DNA of 64,000 nt from the NCBI GenBank assembly GCA_037178625.1, contig CM074131.1:1550001-1614000 (forward strand). The letters run 5' to 3'. The position numbers were made by a program, and so were the translations under genes. Shown here piece after piece: positions 23,517 through 34,827 of this stretch. Source of the DNA: Skeletonema tropicum (lineage: Eukaryota; Bacillariophyta; Thalassiosirophyceae; Thalassiosirales; Thalassiosiraceae). The first letter of the stretch is position 1; each line of letters opens with the position of its first letter. Below the pieces are notes generated by a model. The model saw only the letters and a program-made list of their open reading frames with translations. It ran no database searches and was not told where the DNA came from.

Positions 23517-24182
23517 CTACAAGTTGACTTCTTGTCCATATCTCTCGCTCATTCCATCAAACCATTGCGAGGACTCATCTGATGCATCTGCAAGAATCAA
23601 AGAGCACATAGGTTCACCTTTATCATTCAAAAATCTACTGACTCTCATTGTCTTGCTTCCTCCATCAGGGAGAGGTCGTTCCGAGGTAACAAATGTTATT
23701 TTGGTAATTTGATCTACTTTGACATGAAATTCAAATGATGCATCCTCACTTGCAAATGTTAGCAGCTTATCTCCCGTTTTAGGAGACACAGATGATTTTG
23801 ATTTGGCTTCATCAATGAAAAAGAAGAATATTATGATTAGATATCAACATGGAGAAGTCGATAATATGCGTTTGTCACGTCACAGACACTTACGCCCTAA
23901 CTTGGATGTCGTTTCAAGGATAGCACCGTTTCCAATCACTACAATTCGGAAGGGAAAGTTCGATGAATGGAACTCATCCAGAATCCCTTGTGCTTTCGAT
24001 TCAGTGGCACTATCGCTGGTATCAGATTCAGAAGTTGGAGATGATGCAAATAATTGAAATGATTTTGGTCCATTTAGCGTACTTCTTTCGGCCACTAGTC
24101 TTCTCGCCGGTCCACTGGGAGTAATATGAAAACCGCAGACGGCCGTGGCGGCGATAAAGAGGAGACTTGCTGCTGCTTTCAT
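23517..24182 (-). CDS. Small plastid-targeted conserved protein
   Basis: 192 residues from two exons (24182-23894 and 23806-23517). The ATG at 24182 opens a signal peptide (MKAAASLLFIAATA) ending VCGFHI. Phe after the cleavage site, followed by a basic Ser/Arg stretch, is the diatom plastid (ASAFAP-type) presequence. The mature part has FPFRIVVIGNGAILE, then after splicing KLLTFASEDASFEFHVKVDQITKI, RVSRFLNDKGEP, MCSLILAD and QWFDGM-ERYG segments. I recall similar plastid or cyanobacterial proteins of the heme-utilisation-like type but cannot name the family from sequence alone. No catalytic motif is visible. It faces away from the divergent epimerase gene; a MITE-like element lies in the shared upstream region. 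Confidence 0.72.
23807..23893 (-). other. Intron (87 bp) in the plastid protein gene
   Basis: On the minus strand the donor is GGGC|GTAAGT and the acceptor TGATGAAG|CC. Splicing joins C to CC and continues the frame into KSKSSVSPKTGDK. Confidence 0.82.
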
Positions 24183-25241
24183 CGTGGAGTTGGCTTGCTC
24201 TCCAATGGTCAATATTGATATCAGTGCGCTGATACTTCGTATTTAGAGATTTTCAAGAAGAAATGTTTTGTGATCTTTACGTCACTCTTGCTAGTGGTGA
24301 AAATAATTGGCGGAGTTTTGCGTCAATTAAAATTTGGCGCCAACCGTAGTAAAAGACAGAAAAAGCTAGTGGAGAAAGTGCAGAACTCTCACAAAACAAC
24401 CATGTCGGCACTTCAGTAGGGTATAAGAGTAATGGCAGGCGGATATACCCCAATAACCCAATGACTATTTGATAGCACACATCATCAGCTTTCCATAGAG
24501 CCACTGGCCACCGGTGGATGGGCTGTATTCGCCATGCTGTAGCTGCCGATGTGGTCAGATGCTGTGTCTGGCGAGGATTTTTGTTAGTGTTTTTAGTTTT
24601 TAACACGTAAGGAGCTGCCAAAATTAGCAATATTCGTCGAGTAAAATCTCGACATAAATCAACTATAACTATATCAAACGAAGAATAATTATTCTTCAAT
24701 AGTCTTCTGTTTGGCATTTCTAGTGGACATTTTTGTCTAAGGTCTACTATGAGTGTGTAGTAGGTGGGTATACTCACATGGTTGTTTTGACGTGTTTTGT
24801 GAGTTTTACTAGCTTTCTGCTAGCAAAAATTCTCCGCCAATTATTTTCGTTACGACAATTATTTTCACCACTAGCTTGATTGACAAGCAACAAGCAACCT
24901 ATCTGCCTCAACTCTATATACTCAAAGCGAAGTGTTAGCGACAGTATTTCGCATAGCACGGAACGTCTCACTACCTTACCGATCACTCACCTCCGGGAAA
25001 AGAAAGCTCGTGGTCATTCAGAAGAAGTACTTACGATCAAAGCACGAAGCACATTAAGTAAGTAGCACTCATCACAAGCAAGAGTGCATGCAGGTGTATG
25101 TACCTACTTCTTGTCTACATGCAACCGGCCGCTACTGATGCATCTATTTGTGTCTACACCTCTTCATTAAGCTCAAGCTCAGTCCAAACGTGGTCCGTCG
25201 GTAGAGCAACTCAGAGGGCCGCTGCGATTCCAGCATAGTTT
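24183..25241. other. Divergent intergenic region carrying a MITE-like element
   Basis: About 1.06 kb between the plastid protein gene (-) and the epimerase gene (+). Apart from the inverted-repeat element (24291-24874), nothing else is recognisable. Reading frames here (for example 24277-24777 on the minus strand) lie inside the element and have no motif. Confidence 0.45.
24291..24874. mobile_element. MITE-like non-autonomous DNA transposon
   Basis: 584 bp bounded by perfect 19-bp terminal inverted repeats: CTAGTGGTGAAAATAATTG at 24291-24309 and its complement at 24856-24874. Imperfect inverted homology continues inward for about 100 bp: GAAAATAATTGGCGGAG (24299-24315) pairs with 24832-24848, and CTCACAAAAC and AACAACCATGT blocks are shared. 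A 4-bp direct repeat CTTG flanks it on both sides (24287-24290, 24875-24878), consistent with a target-site duplication. An 18-bp perfect palindrome lies at 24680-24697. There is no transposase ORF. The superfamily cannot be assigned from one copy. Confidence 0.75.
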
Positions 25242-26676
25242 ATGCGCAAAAGATTGCTAAATATAAAGGAGACAATGAAAGAGTCCACCTCCAACAAATC
25301 GCTCTCTCCCATCAAGTATCGTGATGACGACATTTCGCCCTCAAGTCTTGAAATAGGAGGGACCGATGACGCGAATGAGGCTTGGAGCGATATGCAGGTG
25401 CGGCATTCGCAAGAGGAGGGTAGTGCATCATTGATCGAACGCGGTCACAATTTCGTGAGGAGCTCAAAATTCTACGTCATAGCAGCATGTTGCAACATTT
25501 CTGCTTATGGGCTTCCTATTGACGCAGATTGATACTGACGTTGCTCTCGCCCCAATCCGTGGCGAAGCATATTTGACAACCAATGAATTTGCTGGTATTC
25601 GCATTGCAAAGCCTGGCGAAACAGTGCTCGTCACTGGTGGATTAGGCTTTATCGGTAGCCATGTGGTTGACCTACTATTACACCGCGGATTCAGCGTGAC
25701 GATCTTAGACGATGAGAGCAATGGTCATAACCATAATCGATTTGCAAAAGAGATGGTGCCACATGATATCACTGTGGTTGGAGATCTTCCTGAATTTGGC
25801 AATGGAAGTTCATTTACGCATGTCATACATCTTGCAGCAGCTATTTCTGTAGCAGAAAGTATGAATGACCCTGAAAAATATGAACGGGTCAATTACGGGG
25901 GTTCAGAAAAGGTGTTTAACTGGATTCGAAATTACAACCAGTACGTTTCCCAGAGTGACGATGCTGCTGCCACCTTTATTCACAAAGTGACAGCTGCCTC
26001 ATCAGCGGCAGTCTATGGCGACCCTGACCCAGCGCTACTGCCATTAAGAGAGACAGCTCCATATGGTGGCAAATCACCTTACGCAGACACAAAATTTCGA
26101 ATGGAAGGCTTAATGAGAGACTTCGTTGAAGAGCAAAATAAAGATGAAGGACCGAAAGCTAGTGCTGTAGCTTTACGCTTTTTTAATGTATTTGGACCCA
26201 GGCAGGATCCGAGCAATCCATACAGCGGAGTCATTAGCTTATTCCTCGAAGCAGCACAGCATGATAAAGATATCACTGTGCTTGGTGATGGTGAAATGAC
26301 ACGCGATTTTGTTTATGTCAAAGACGTAGCTCGGGCAATCGTCATGTCGTTGTTACAAGAGTCAACTGATGATGAAGCGACATTCGATAATTTTAACGTC
26401 TGCACTGGTAAATCTATCACAATCAATACTTTGGCAGATCAAGTGAGGGAAAAGATGAAGTCTTCGTCAGAAATAAAACACCTGGCTCCAAGAGAGGGAG
26501 ATATCCGAGAATCTAGCTGCAATAGTGAGAAGGCAGCGAAATTGCTGCACTTCACTTCGACAGTGTCACAGGAGGAGGGTTTGCAAAAGACAGCCATGTG
26601 GTTTGGGGAGCAATCAAACGATTCACGAGAGCGGAAACTTGAGTACCAAACATCTACACACGAGGTGTTCATTTAA
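25242..26676 (+). CDS. Membrane-anchored NAD-dependent sugar epimerase/dehydratase
   Basis: About 478 residues. The ATG at 25242 begins a Ser/Lys-rich cytosolic tail. One hydrophobic stretch follows (FYVIAA...VATFLLMGFLL, about 25470-25530), so this is probably a type II Golgi/ER membrane enzyme. The catalytic part is an extended SDR: NAD-binding GGLGFIGS (about 25636), HLAAAISV, catalytic Ser in SSAAVYG (about 25999) and YxxxK in SPYADTK (about 26077-26094), RFFNVFGPRQDP, GDGEMTRDFVYVKDVARA. This is the UDP-glucose 4-epimerase/WbpP-like group of nucleotide-sugar epimerases. The exact sugar cannot be told. The frame changes by one base near 25485-25490, inside the membrane helix; both halves are needed for a complete helix, so I treat it as one gene. 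It ends 79 bp from the convergent ankyrin-kinase gene. Confidence 0.85.
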
Positions 26677-26755
26677 ATCTGTTTAATGATTACTGAAATG
26701 AATGTATTTATACAATAACAAATATATAGATCATCGGGACACACCGAAAGCCCAA

Positions 26756-29700
26756 TTAGCACGCCCCGAACCAAGGTCGAAATTTACGCTTTGACTTTCT
26801 CATTTTCTTGTTCTTCTTTTTTTCTCCTCCCTCGTCTGTTGTCAAATCTGGATCGGTATTACGCATCCGGTAAGTCGCAATTTTAGTGCTATCGTCTTGC
26901 AATAATTCACCACTTGGCTTTGAATTTGCTCTTGATTCTTCTGCACTTGGATCAGTCTTGATATTATTGTCGTCAGGGACCTGCGCTTCATACTCTTCAT
27001 CGTTCGAATCTTTGGAGTGAAACATTTCTTTATGAAATGGGAAACCTCGACGTGACAGCTGCATTTTGACCACTTTCTTGCGCTGGATCAGATCATTGAG
27101 TTCGATTTCAGTATTTTTCATCTTCTCGTAATCCAGCATCAATCCTTGCAATTTGTCTTCTATATCAGCCAGCTCCATAGCTTCGTGTAGATCATTGATT
27201 GTTTGATTTACAGTCCAAAGGCCAGGGGAGCTCTCTTCAACATTACGCGCAACTCGTCGTAAATTGTTAAAGTGTCTGTCTGGATCGAACTCTCTGAAGA
27301 GTAATTCAAGATGGATCATAGGGACACTTGCAATAACTGGATCGCCTTCCGAGAGATCAATACTCGGAGAGCTGTGTATTGACAACTTCGAAAAACTGCG
27401 TATATCGCTGTAAGAACCCGCACTTCTACTTCCACTATACGAGCTATTAACGGATGCATCGTCCCAAAGTGACTGTAAATCATCTTTTCGCAAAACTTTC
27501 TGGAGTAAAACAAACTCTGTTATCGAAACTGAGCTTTCAGTACTGTGCAAGAGACCAGGTTCTGATGCCTTCCATGAATCAGGAATGACAAAGGATGGCG
27601 GAAAGCCAAGTAGGGCAGCCAACCCATGAAATCTGTCTCTCGCCAAAGCTTTCATCACAGCTATATTAATGAAAGGCAATAGGGCGTTTTTGAAGAGACT
27701 TTTGTCGAAGTGAATACGTAGAGGGTATGGCGAATGTTTTTCGTCCACATAACTTGGCATCATTGTATCTTCATCAATCAAATATAAATTGAGAGAAGGG
27801 TACATTTCTGCCAAAGAATTTGCATTCTGTCCGATAGCCCTTCGGGCCGCTCGCAATGGGTTTTTCATGTAAGATTTTGCTTTACTAATCGACCCATCGA
27901 AAGCGAGTATCTCTTCGCACAATAACGCATAATTCGGCCCAAGCCCCAGAGACTTGACAATTTCCTTCGCTATCGCGTTACACGACTCAACTCGAGCCCT
28001 TTTGATCCATTCTTGCATTTGAGATTTGAATTTGTCTCCATTCTTAGGATCTCGAATCTTATCGTTCATCCTCATCCAAAATGACATGCGAGCAGTAGCT
28101 TTGTTTATCTCCAGCAGACATTTGCCAAGTCTCTCAGCGCACGACGAAAATTCTGGACTTGGGGTGGCACAATATATATTCTGAGATCCATCGAGTTGAA
28201 GTCGATATGGTAGAACAACAAAACATGTGGGAAAAGCAATGCGGTCAGTGGAAAATGCAATCCGAGAATACGTCTCCATCGAGTCTTCTAGCATCCGTGA
28301 AGTCACACCAGTGACTTTATCAACAACAACTGTGTTCTCACGCAGCAGCTGCATCTCTTCGTGCTGAAGAAAGAGAGAGAAGCGTCAGAAGAGAAAAACA
28401 AGAAAAGCCGATTAACGTCACTCGCAATAAAAAAATCAAACACTAACCTTCTCTAAGTAGCGTTCCGCCTCAGTAGACGTTGGTGAAAAGAAAGGATGGC
28501 GCAGCACTGCTGTCATATTTGGAAGCCTCTCACTTGCAGGGAGAAGAATCTGGCGTAACAAGTCTTGTGCAAGGGGATCTTGGATGTGCTCACGGATACT
28601 CTTTTCGGCTTCTACTTTGCTCCAATGATGAAGTCGTGAGTATGCATCAACACCACGTAAATCTCCTTGATATCCAGTATGGAATGGATGACCACCACTG
28701 CAGAGCTGGTAGAGGAAGATGCCAAACACCCAAACATCAACTTTCTCCGACGGTTGGATCAATTTGTACGGCAAATCCGATGTATCATGCATCTGACTGC
28801 CGTCCCTATCCTCATAAGTTTTCAGCATATAAGCGCATCTGTTCGTCATGTCAACTCGGGGACGAACAGTGTCCCATAGCCTGTGGTTTGCACACATTCG
28901 CTCCCAAATTAATGAAAACCTATGGATAGAGCTGCAACTTGAGAGCACTTGCGGTAGATCTCTGAAATCAATTGTTTCCAATGAAGCGGAAATATCACCC
29001 CTCCAACTTTGTCTCATTGAGCTTTCACCTTTCTGGTGAGATGCAATGATCTTGGAGATTAATTGCCTTTCATGCGGAGTGAGCAACCGAATGCCATCGG
29101 CATCGTCCGACACATGTTTCCAGTAACTTCTGAATTGATCAAATTTGAATCCATCGGTTGAGAGATCAATCCTTGCAACCAGCTCAGGTGGAAGAATGCT
29201 CGGACAAATCGTTGCCGAGGAACCGCCAATCGCGTTATTATCAAGAATGGACTTCAAGAAGAGAGTACTGCCGAAATCCGACAACATCAGTTGCGTGCCA
29301 AATCTCATCACATTCTTCAGCTGTAAATCAAGATATGAAATTCCTTGTTCATGAAGAGACTTCAGCGTTTCACCAATTTGTCTTGCATTGCAACGGAGGT
29401 TCGCAGAACTGATTCCTTCTCGGTAAAGGATATCTCCGAGATCACGATCAGCGCATGGCATGACAATACCGTACCTGTAACCATAGATTATCGAAGGAGA
29501 GTTATCTTCCTTTCCGCTTTCAAGCGAAAAGTCATTGAACACAGGAACAATGTTTCCATTACCCCGCAGAATTTCTCTGCACTGCAGTTCAAGCTCGAAG
29601 TCTTTCCGGCTCTTCATGAACTTGACAGCGACTACACGGCATCCAGTACTATCAATTCCATGCAGTCTACAAAACTCATCAAATACAATCTTCTTTACAC

Positions 29701-32700
29701 CAATTCGATCCAGGTTTATCTCTCCTACATCCTGTGACATGACGGATACATCATCTTTCTCATAAAAATCTCGAAGAAGAGCTTCTGCTCTCCCTATAGA
29801 ACGCGACTTGTCAAGTCCAAGCTTTTCGCAGAAGCGAGTGAAAGTATTCACTTCAATGGCATTTCTCTTGATGCCATAAACGCTACCACATGAATGGGTA
29901 TAGTCATCAATATCTGGATCTGAACCACTGAGAAGTGTTTGAATATGTAAATACTTCTCCATTGCACCGATATCTTTTGCTTTTAAGACTATGCTTGTCT
30001 CGGTTTTGTGAAGTGGTGGCTCCATGGGGTCAAAAGTATATCGCCCAAGAAAGCTCACTCGAGATTTCATTACCACTGCACATTTTGGAGCTGAGCACTC
30101 CTTGATAGGAATGTTCTTGGTGGGTTCCGAGTTTGGGTTTTCAAGGGACATTAAAAAATGAGCCACATCAATTGGCAGGCCCTTCAGTATGTCAGACACT
30201 AAACCTGCATGGTCGTCAGATGTACACATCCAGCACCACGCAAGACGAGCCATATCTGATACAGACGACGCATCATCTTCAGCTCCTACCATTGTCATGT
30301 AATTTACTGCTTCTTTATGGATGAGAGTTTTCAAACGCTCCCTACGGTCTTTTTCGTCGCGGTAGTAGGTCGGTAAATAAGGGAGCTCTGTCTTCGGAGC
30401 ATTTGCAAAGTAAGTGAAAATCAAATCAGAGCGGCGATTGAAGTCAGCTTCCTTGAGAACTTTATCCTTCACACCTACAGACTCGATTTTCCCCCGTGTC
30501 TCTTCAAAAATTGACAAAGGAAATTCTGGTGATGATTTGCGCTTTTCTTCTTCCTTTGCTCCAGATTTAAGAATCTGTCGACGAATGGAAGCTGCTTCAC
30601 TGTAAGAACTTAACAGGTTCTGAAGGATCTCAAAACTGCAGTTGTATGCAGCCGCAATGTGCAGTGGCAAATTGAGCCCCAACTCTTTGTTGCCTCCGTA
30701 AGTACATATTGTATTACTGCCCATGATTGGACGTAGCAACAACTCAACGGATGATTGATTCGCAGCTCCACTACGCACCAATAAGTGTAATGGGAGATCA
30801 CCAACATCCGTACGACGATAGCAACCGTCAGGATAAGCATCTACCAACACTCGTAGCAGTGTTTCCGATGCTCCGTTTTCTGCAGCAATGTGGAGTGGCA
30901 GGCGACCGCTGGAATCTTTCAGATGACAGGCATTTGTACCCGAGTGTGTTAGTAAAGCTTCCACTAGACCAATAGAGGGAATCTTCTTGGAATTCAAGGC
31001 GACATGTAATGGTGTCATCTTTTCAACGTTGGTATCAAGAAGTGCAGCTGGTTGTGCGTCAATAAGTAATTGGAGAGTGCGAGGTGATGCTCCAACTTTG
31101 AGCGCGTACAGCAATGGAAGGTTCCCAGTAGCTTTCAGTCGCTTAGAAGAGCCAAAACCTGCATGGATTAGCGCTGTGATTTGATTCTTTAGATTTGGCG
31201 GATTATCGCCTTCGCCAAGTAGAACATGGAGTGGGCTGTGCCCATTGTAGTCCGTTGAGTAGACGAGTTGTGTTGTTGTCAAGTTTGATACTTGTAACGT
31301 GTGCTCTTCACTTCCATAGTACCACAAAGTGTAACTACGTCCTGTTACATGTGAAAAGGACACCTGTGCTGCAACTGTATCGAATGCTCGTACCGGAATA
31401 GAAGCTGCAACAAGCATTCCTTTTGTGTTTGTTGCAGGATCATCACATAAGATGATGAGACCTCCTCCCTCATCCTCCTCATTAATATTTCCACTCGGAC
31501 AATGATACCCCACCTCAAATCTCAACAGGACAGAGTGTGTAGATGACGGAACGTAAGGAAGCGATAGCTGTTTCCATGGCTGCGAAACTTTTAACCCACG
31601 GTCTTGATGCTCCGATTCAGTTTCATCCTCAAAAAGAGCAGCCAACTCCCAGGTCATACTTCCATCTGCATCAGGAGTCTCTTGTAATAATCTAACACCA
31701 CCAGCTCGGGCATTTCGGCAAGATGATGAATAAGATATAGCATCTTCAGGTGCTAGATATGACAGCATTGCACTGTGGAAGAAACTTTCTTCCTTCATTA
31801 TTTGAATCATTGACCCTGATGGGGCACGTTCCTTTGCTTCCTCGAAAACAGTCCGTCCATTGGGTAAGGTAGGAACACGCACACCCTCTGGCGAAGATTT
31901 TGTGCGGAGAATGTTCAGCTTTCGGACGGATTCAAAATCCAGACCATCCAGTATACTTCCGAGAATTGCTGAGTAATTGGGGATACGAGATTTGCGAGAC
32001 GCTGAATTACGACAAAGGAACAGCCACAGTGAGCACGCCTCATCAGAAAATAAATCTTTTTCACCAGGTCGCGAAGCTTCACGACGAATTAACTTCTCAA
32101 ACCGCCGCAGTCTTGTTCTGTCTTTGCAGTACGCCACATTTTTGGTCGATACAGCCTCTGGAAAGTAACTAAATAGCAAATCGCTTCGTCTGAAATAATT
32201 CTGCATTAAAGAAGGAAACATTGTGTCCGAAGCAACATTGACTTCTCGCCCTGACCTTCCCTCTTCGAACAATTCTATCGGGAGCGCTCCATACCGGCGA
32301 CGATCCCCATCTCTATCTGAAGATGCCATGGGAGTACATGCGCCATCTGGATGAGCTCTAAGCAGGCCTTCCAAAATATCATATGACACACCATGAATGG
32401 CAGCAATATGAAGAGGTAAGAGCGCACAATTGCGCTCACCATAAGACGAACGCAACAGAGAAAATGACCCGCCTCCTGACTTCTCGGGATTTATTCCAGA
32501 TCCAGTCGCAGCACATGCCAACTTTGCCTCAAAATCATCGGATGCTGCATTTACCAAGGGTTCCAATAAAGCTGATATTGCACCACAATGGTTTTCATTA
32601 AAATATACTGATGCATCTGATAGATCGTCGTCATGCGGAACTTCATTGAATTCTCCACCAGGGGTATTTTCGATTGTTGAAAGTGGTAGCATTAGCCGCC

Positions 32701-34215
32701 TATGCAACACGTGAACAGCGAGGTCCTTTCCGTAGCATCCACCCGTTTTCGGGAATAAACCATCCGTGCCTGCTTCCTCATTATGTTGATAAATAACGTC
32801 CTCCGGTATGACCGCACTTCGTGTAATGTCCCATGAAGCAGATGATCGCGTTGCATTGCTCCCCTGGGCATGATTCGGAGGAATAACAGGTATCCACGTC
32901 GCTGGACGATAGGCTGCAACTACTGCTCGCAACATTGATTCATCTACCCACTGACTTCCCGCAGCTGCATGCAGCGGTAATCTGCCTTTGTTATCCCTAG
33001 TTCTCAACGCTCGTTGGACCGCAGAATGCAACGCTTGCATAATGCTGCTGAATGCATCCGGTTCTTGGACAAATGCATAAGAATTGAATTTATCGCATAT
33101 TCGTTCATCCCACAGCCCCAACATGAATTCGACACTGCACAATCGATTTCCTGTCAAGTCACCTTCAGTAGAGTATTCATGCATTGTTATTGGTGTAGGT
33201 TTTGATTCAAAAAGGGAGTGTAGAGGAGTTTGATTCCATCGATTGACAGTTGCCACCGAATCAGGATATGCTGTCATTAAAATATAAAAGACTAGGCACA
33301 GTTCGTCTTCCATACTTTGTTTCTTTTGTTGCAATTGCTCTCTACTCTCCCGACTCGTCTCACTCGAATTTAGCACATCATTATCATTCTCCAGAACATC
33401 TCGCTTCCCCCTCTTATTAAGCAACGCTTCCTTCAACAAATCCTCCTCCATTTCCATCATCTTGGAAGGTCTCCAACAACTCACGAAGTGCAATGGCAAA
33501 CTTCCACTTCTATCCGGAATACTACATGCCTGAGGACACACTCGTGTCAACAATGATAGTACCATAGGAGGAGCATGAACACACGCGACCATGAGTGGTG
33601 TCCATTGATTTGGCCCCTCACGTGATACGAGTTGTTGTTTGTACGATTGAAGTTGTTCGGGAGACAATTCATCAAAAAATGATGGCGTGGGTAATTTTTC
33701 GACATTGTTTTCAGTGGAGCTTATCGATGGTCGCCGCTGCATAATGGGTTCGGGAGTAGTTGTTGTAGTTGTTGCATCCTCCCCCAGTATTGAAGGATTG
33801 GATGATTCAAATATTGTTGAAACACCATCTTGTTGTTGTTGCTTTTCTGATCTATCCCTACTCTTTTCATAACTGCAACGAAGACTTCCAGCATAGGAAT
33901 CTTCTTCATCAGACGAATCAGCTTCGTAAAGTGTGGCCGGTTCACTAGTATTGGTACATGTAGGCGCAACGCTCGAAAAACTTTGTAACTCATTTATGCC
34001 AGTTCCTCCGAGGAGAGCGAGGGGGCTGCTGCATGATGGTATCTCTGTTCAGCATTGTCGTTGTTAGCGTTGGTGTCAACATCATATTCGTCACCACTAT
34101 CGCTACCCTCTTGAGCCAATCTGTCCGACTCGAGAATAGATTTGAGAATAGAACACACCTCTGGCCACTTGGCCTCCTCGCATAGTATGTGTAGCTCGCT
34201 TTCGAATTTCCCCAT
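26756..34215 (-). CDS. Giant ankyrin-repeat protein kinase
   Basis: About 2460 residues from two exons. The ATG at 34215 gives MGKFESELHILCEEAKW; the frame changes near 34020 next to a CCCCC run, then stays open to 28448. Ankyrin-type repeats (x-LPLHxAA/TPLHVAL) occur in two blocks, about 33610-32380 and 31260-30600. The kinase domain (about 29690-28480) has VAVKF lysine, YLDLQLKN in place of HRDLKPEN (catalytic Asp kept), SDFGS, LPPEL and DVWVFGIFLYQL. Roughly 130 residues are inserted between subdomains VIII and IX. Splicing continues into a C-terminal region with FPTCFVVLPYRL and ICYC-like segments, reminiscent of regions after Roco or ankyrin modules in protists, and a Lys-rich end. Likely a Ser/Thr kinase in signalling; substrate unknown. 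The fusion of the two long frames rests on the splice signal at 28364-28447. Confidence 0.82.
28364..28447 (-). other. Intron (84 bp) in the ankyrin-kinase gene
   Basis: Minus-strand donor GAGAAG|GTTAGT, pyrimidine-rich tract, acceptor TTCAG|CACGAA. It joins AERYLEK to HEEMQLLREN in frame, fusing the kinase frame to the downstream 530-codon frame. Confidence 0.85.
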
Positions 34216-34827
34216 GGTGCGGATAATAATGGACGACTAAATATATATGTACTACTTTGTGTGTGAATTGTTCGATGTTGTCTGCCGGCCGAGCCTTCTC
34301 AGAATTGAACGTTAAGTATGTAGCTCCTCTGCACCCCTCAACTTTTCAAATTGCTAGAACAGATGAAGTTACCACAGCTATGTATGCGAACTATCAGAGC
34401 TTGACCAAAGCCAAGCTCTAGGGCCCAAACATCTCTCACTACGCTGCAGAACCCGCAGATTGATTATGCTGGGTAATGTGTACTCCTAATGTTTTGGAGG
34501 AAAAGCGGGCGGGGCTGTTTAGTGTTGCCTTTTGTGTGAATGAAAGCCGCAGGTACAGGTGAAAGGACCAAGGACATTTCCGGCCCTTGATTTCCGGCGG
34601 AAAGGGAGGAAGGCGAAGCTTTTCTCGTTTTGAACGGTTATGAAGTGACACTCACATATCGGATCGGTACTGCATTCGTGGTGTCGCATAGCTAAACTAG
34701 TCAAATACACCAAATCACCCTCGATATATTCAAAAATCCATAAATCAATGACATCATCATCAACATAGTGCCGATGGCAAATGGTGGTAAAAAATCAATC
34801 CATACTTGGTTGTAATAAAATAGTACC
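34216..34827. promoter_or_regulatory. Divergent promoter region, ankyrin-kinase / EP400-like
   Basis: 612 bp between divergent start codons. No supported ORF. The EP400-like side is AT-rich just before the ATG (TAATAAAATAGTACC). Confidence 0.35.

Noticed and set aside
24277..24777. 166-codon minus-strand reading frame
   Set aside because: It lies inside the inverted-repeat element, has no motif, and begins and ends in the repeat; treated as a chance frame.
25190..25240. tRNA-like words (GGTAGAGCAACTCAG ... GATTCC)
   Set aside because: They resemble tRNA A- and B-box fragments, but no acceptor or anticodon stem can be paired and the spacing is wrong.
29100..31800. F-box-like helices in the ankyrin-kinase (SYLAPEDAISYSSSCRNAR; RDLPQVLSSCSSIHRF)
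   Set aside because: The spacing of hydrophobic residues only partly fits an F-box, and one copy lies within the kinase insertion; not enough to call.
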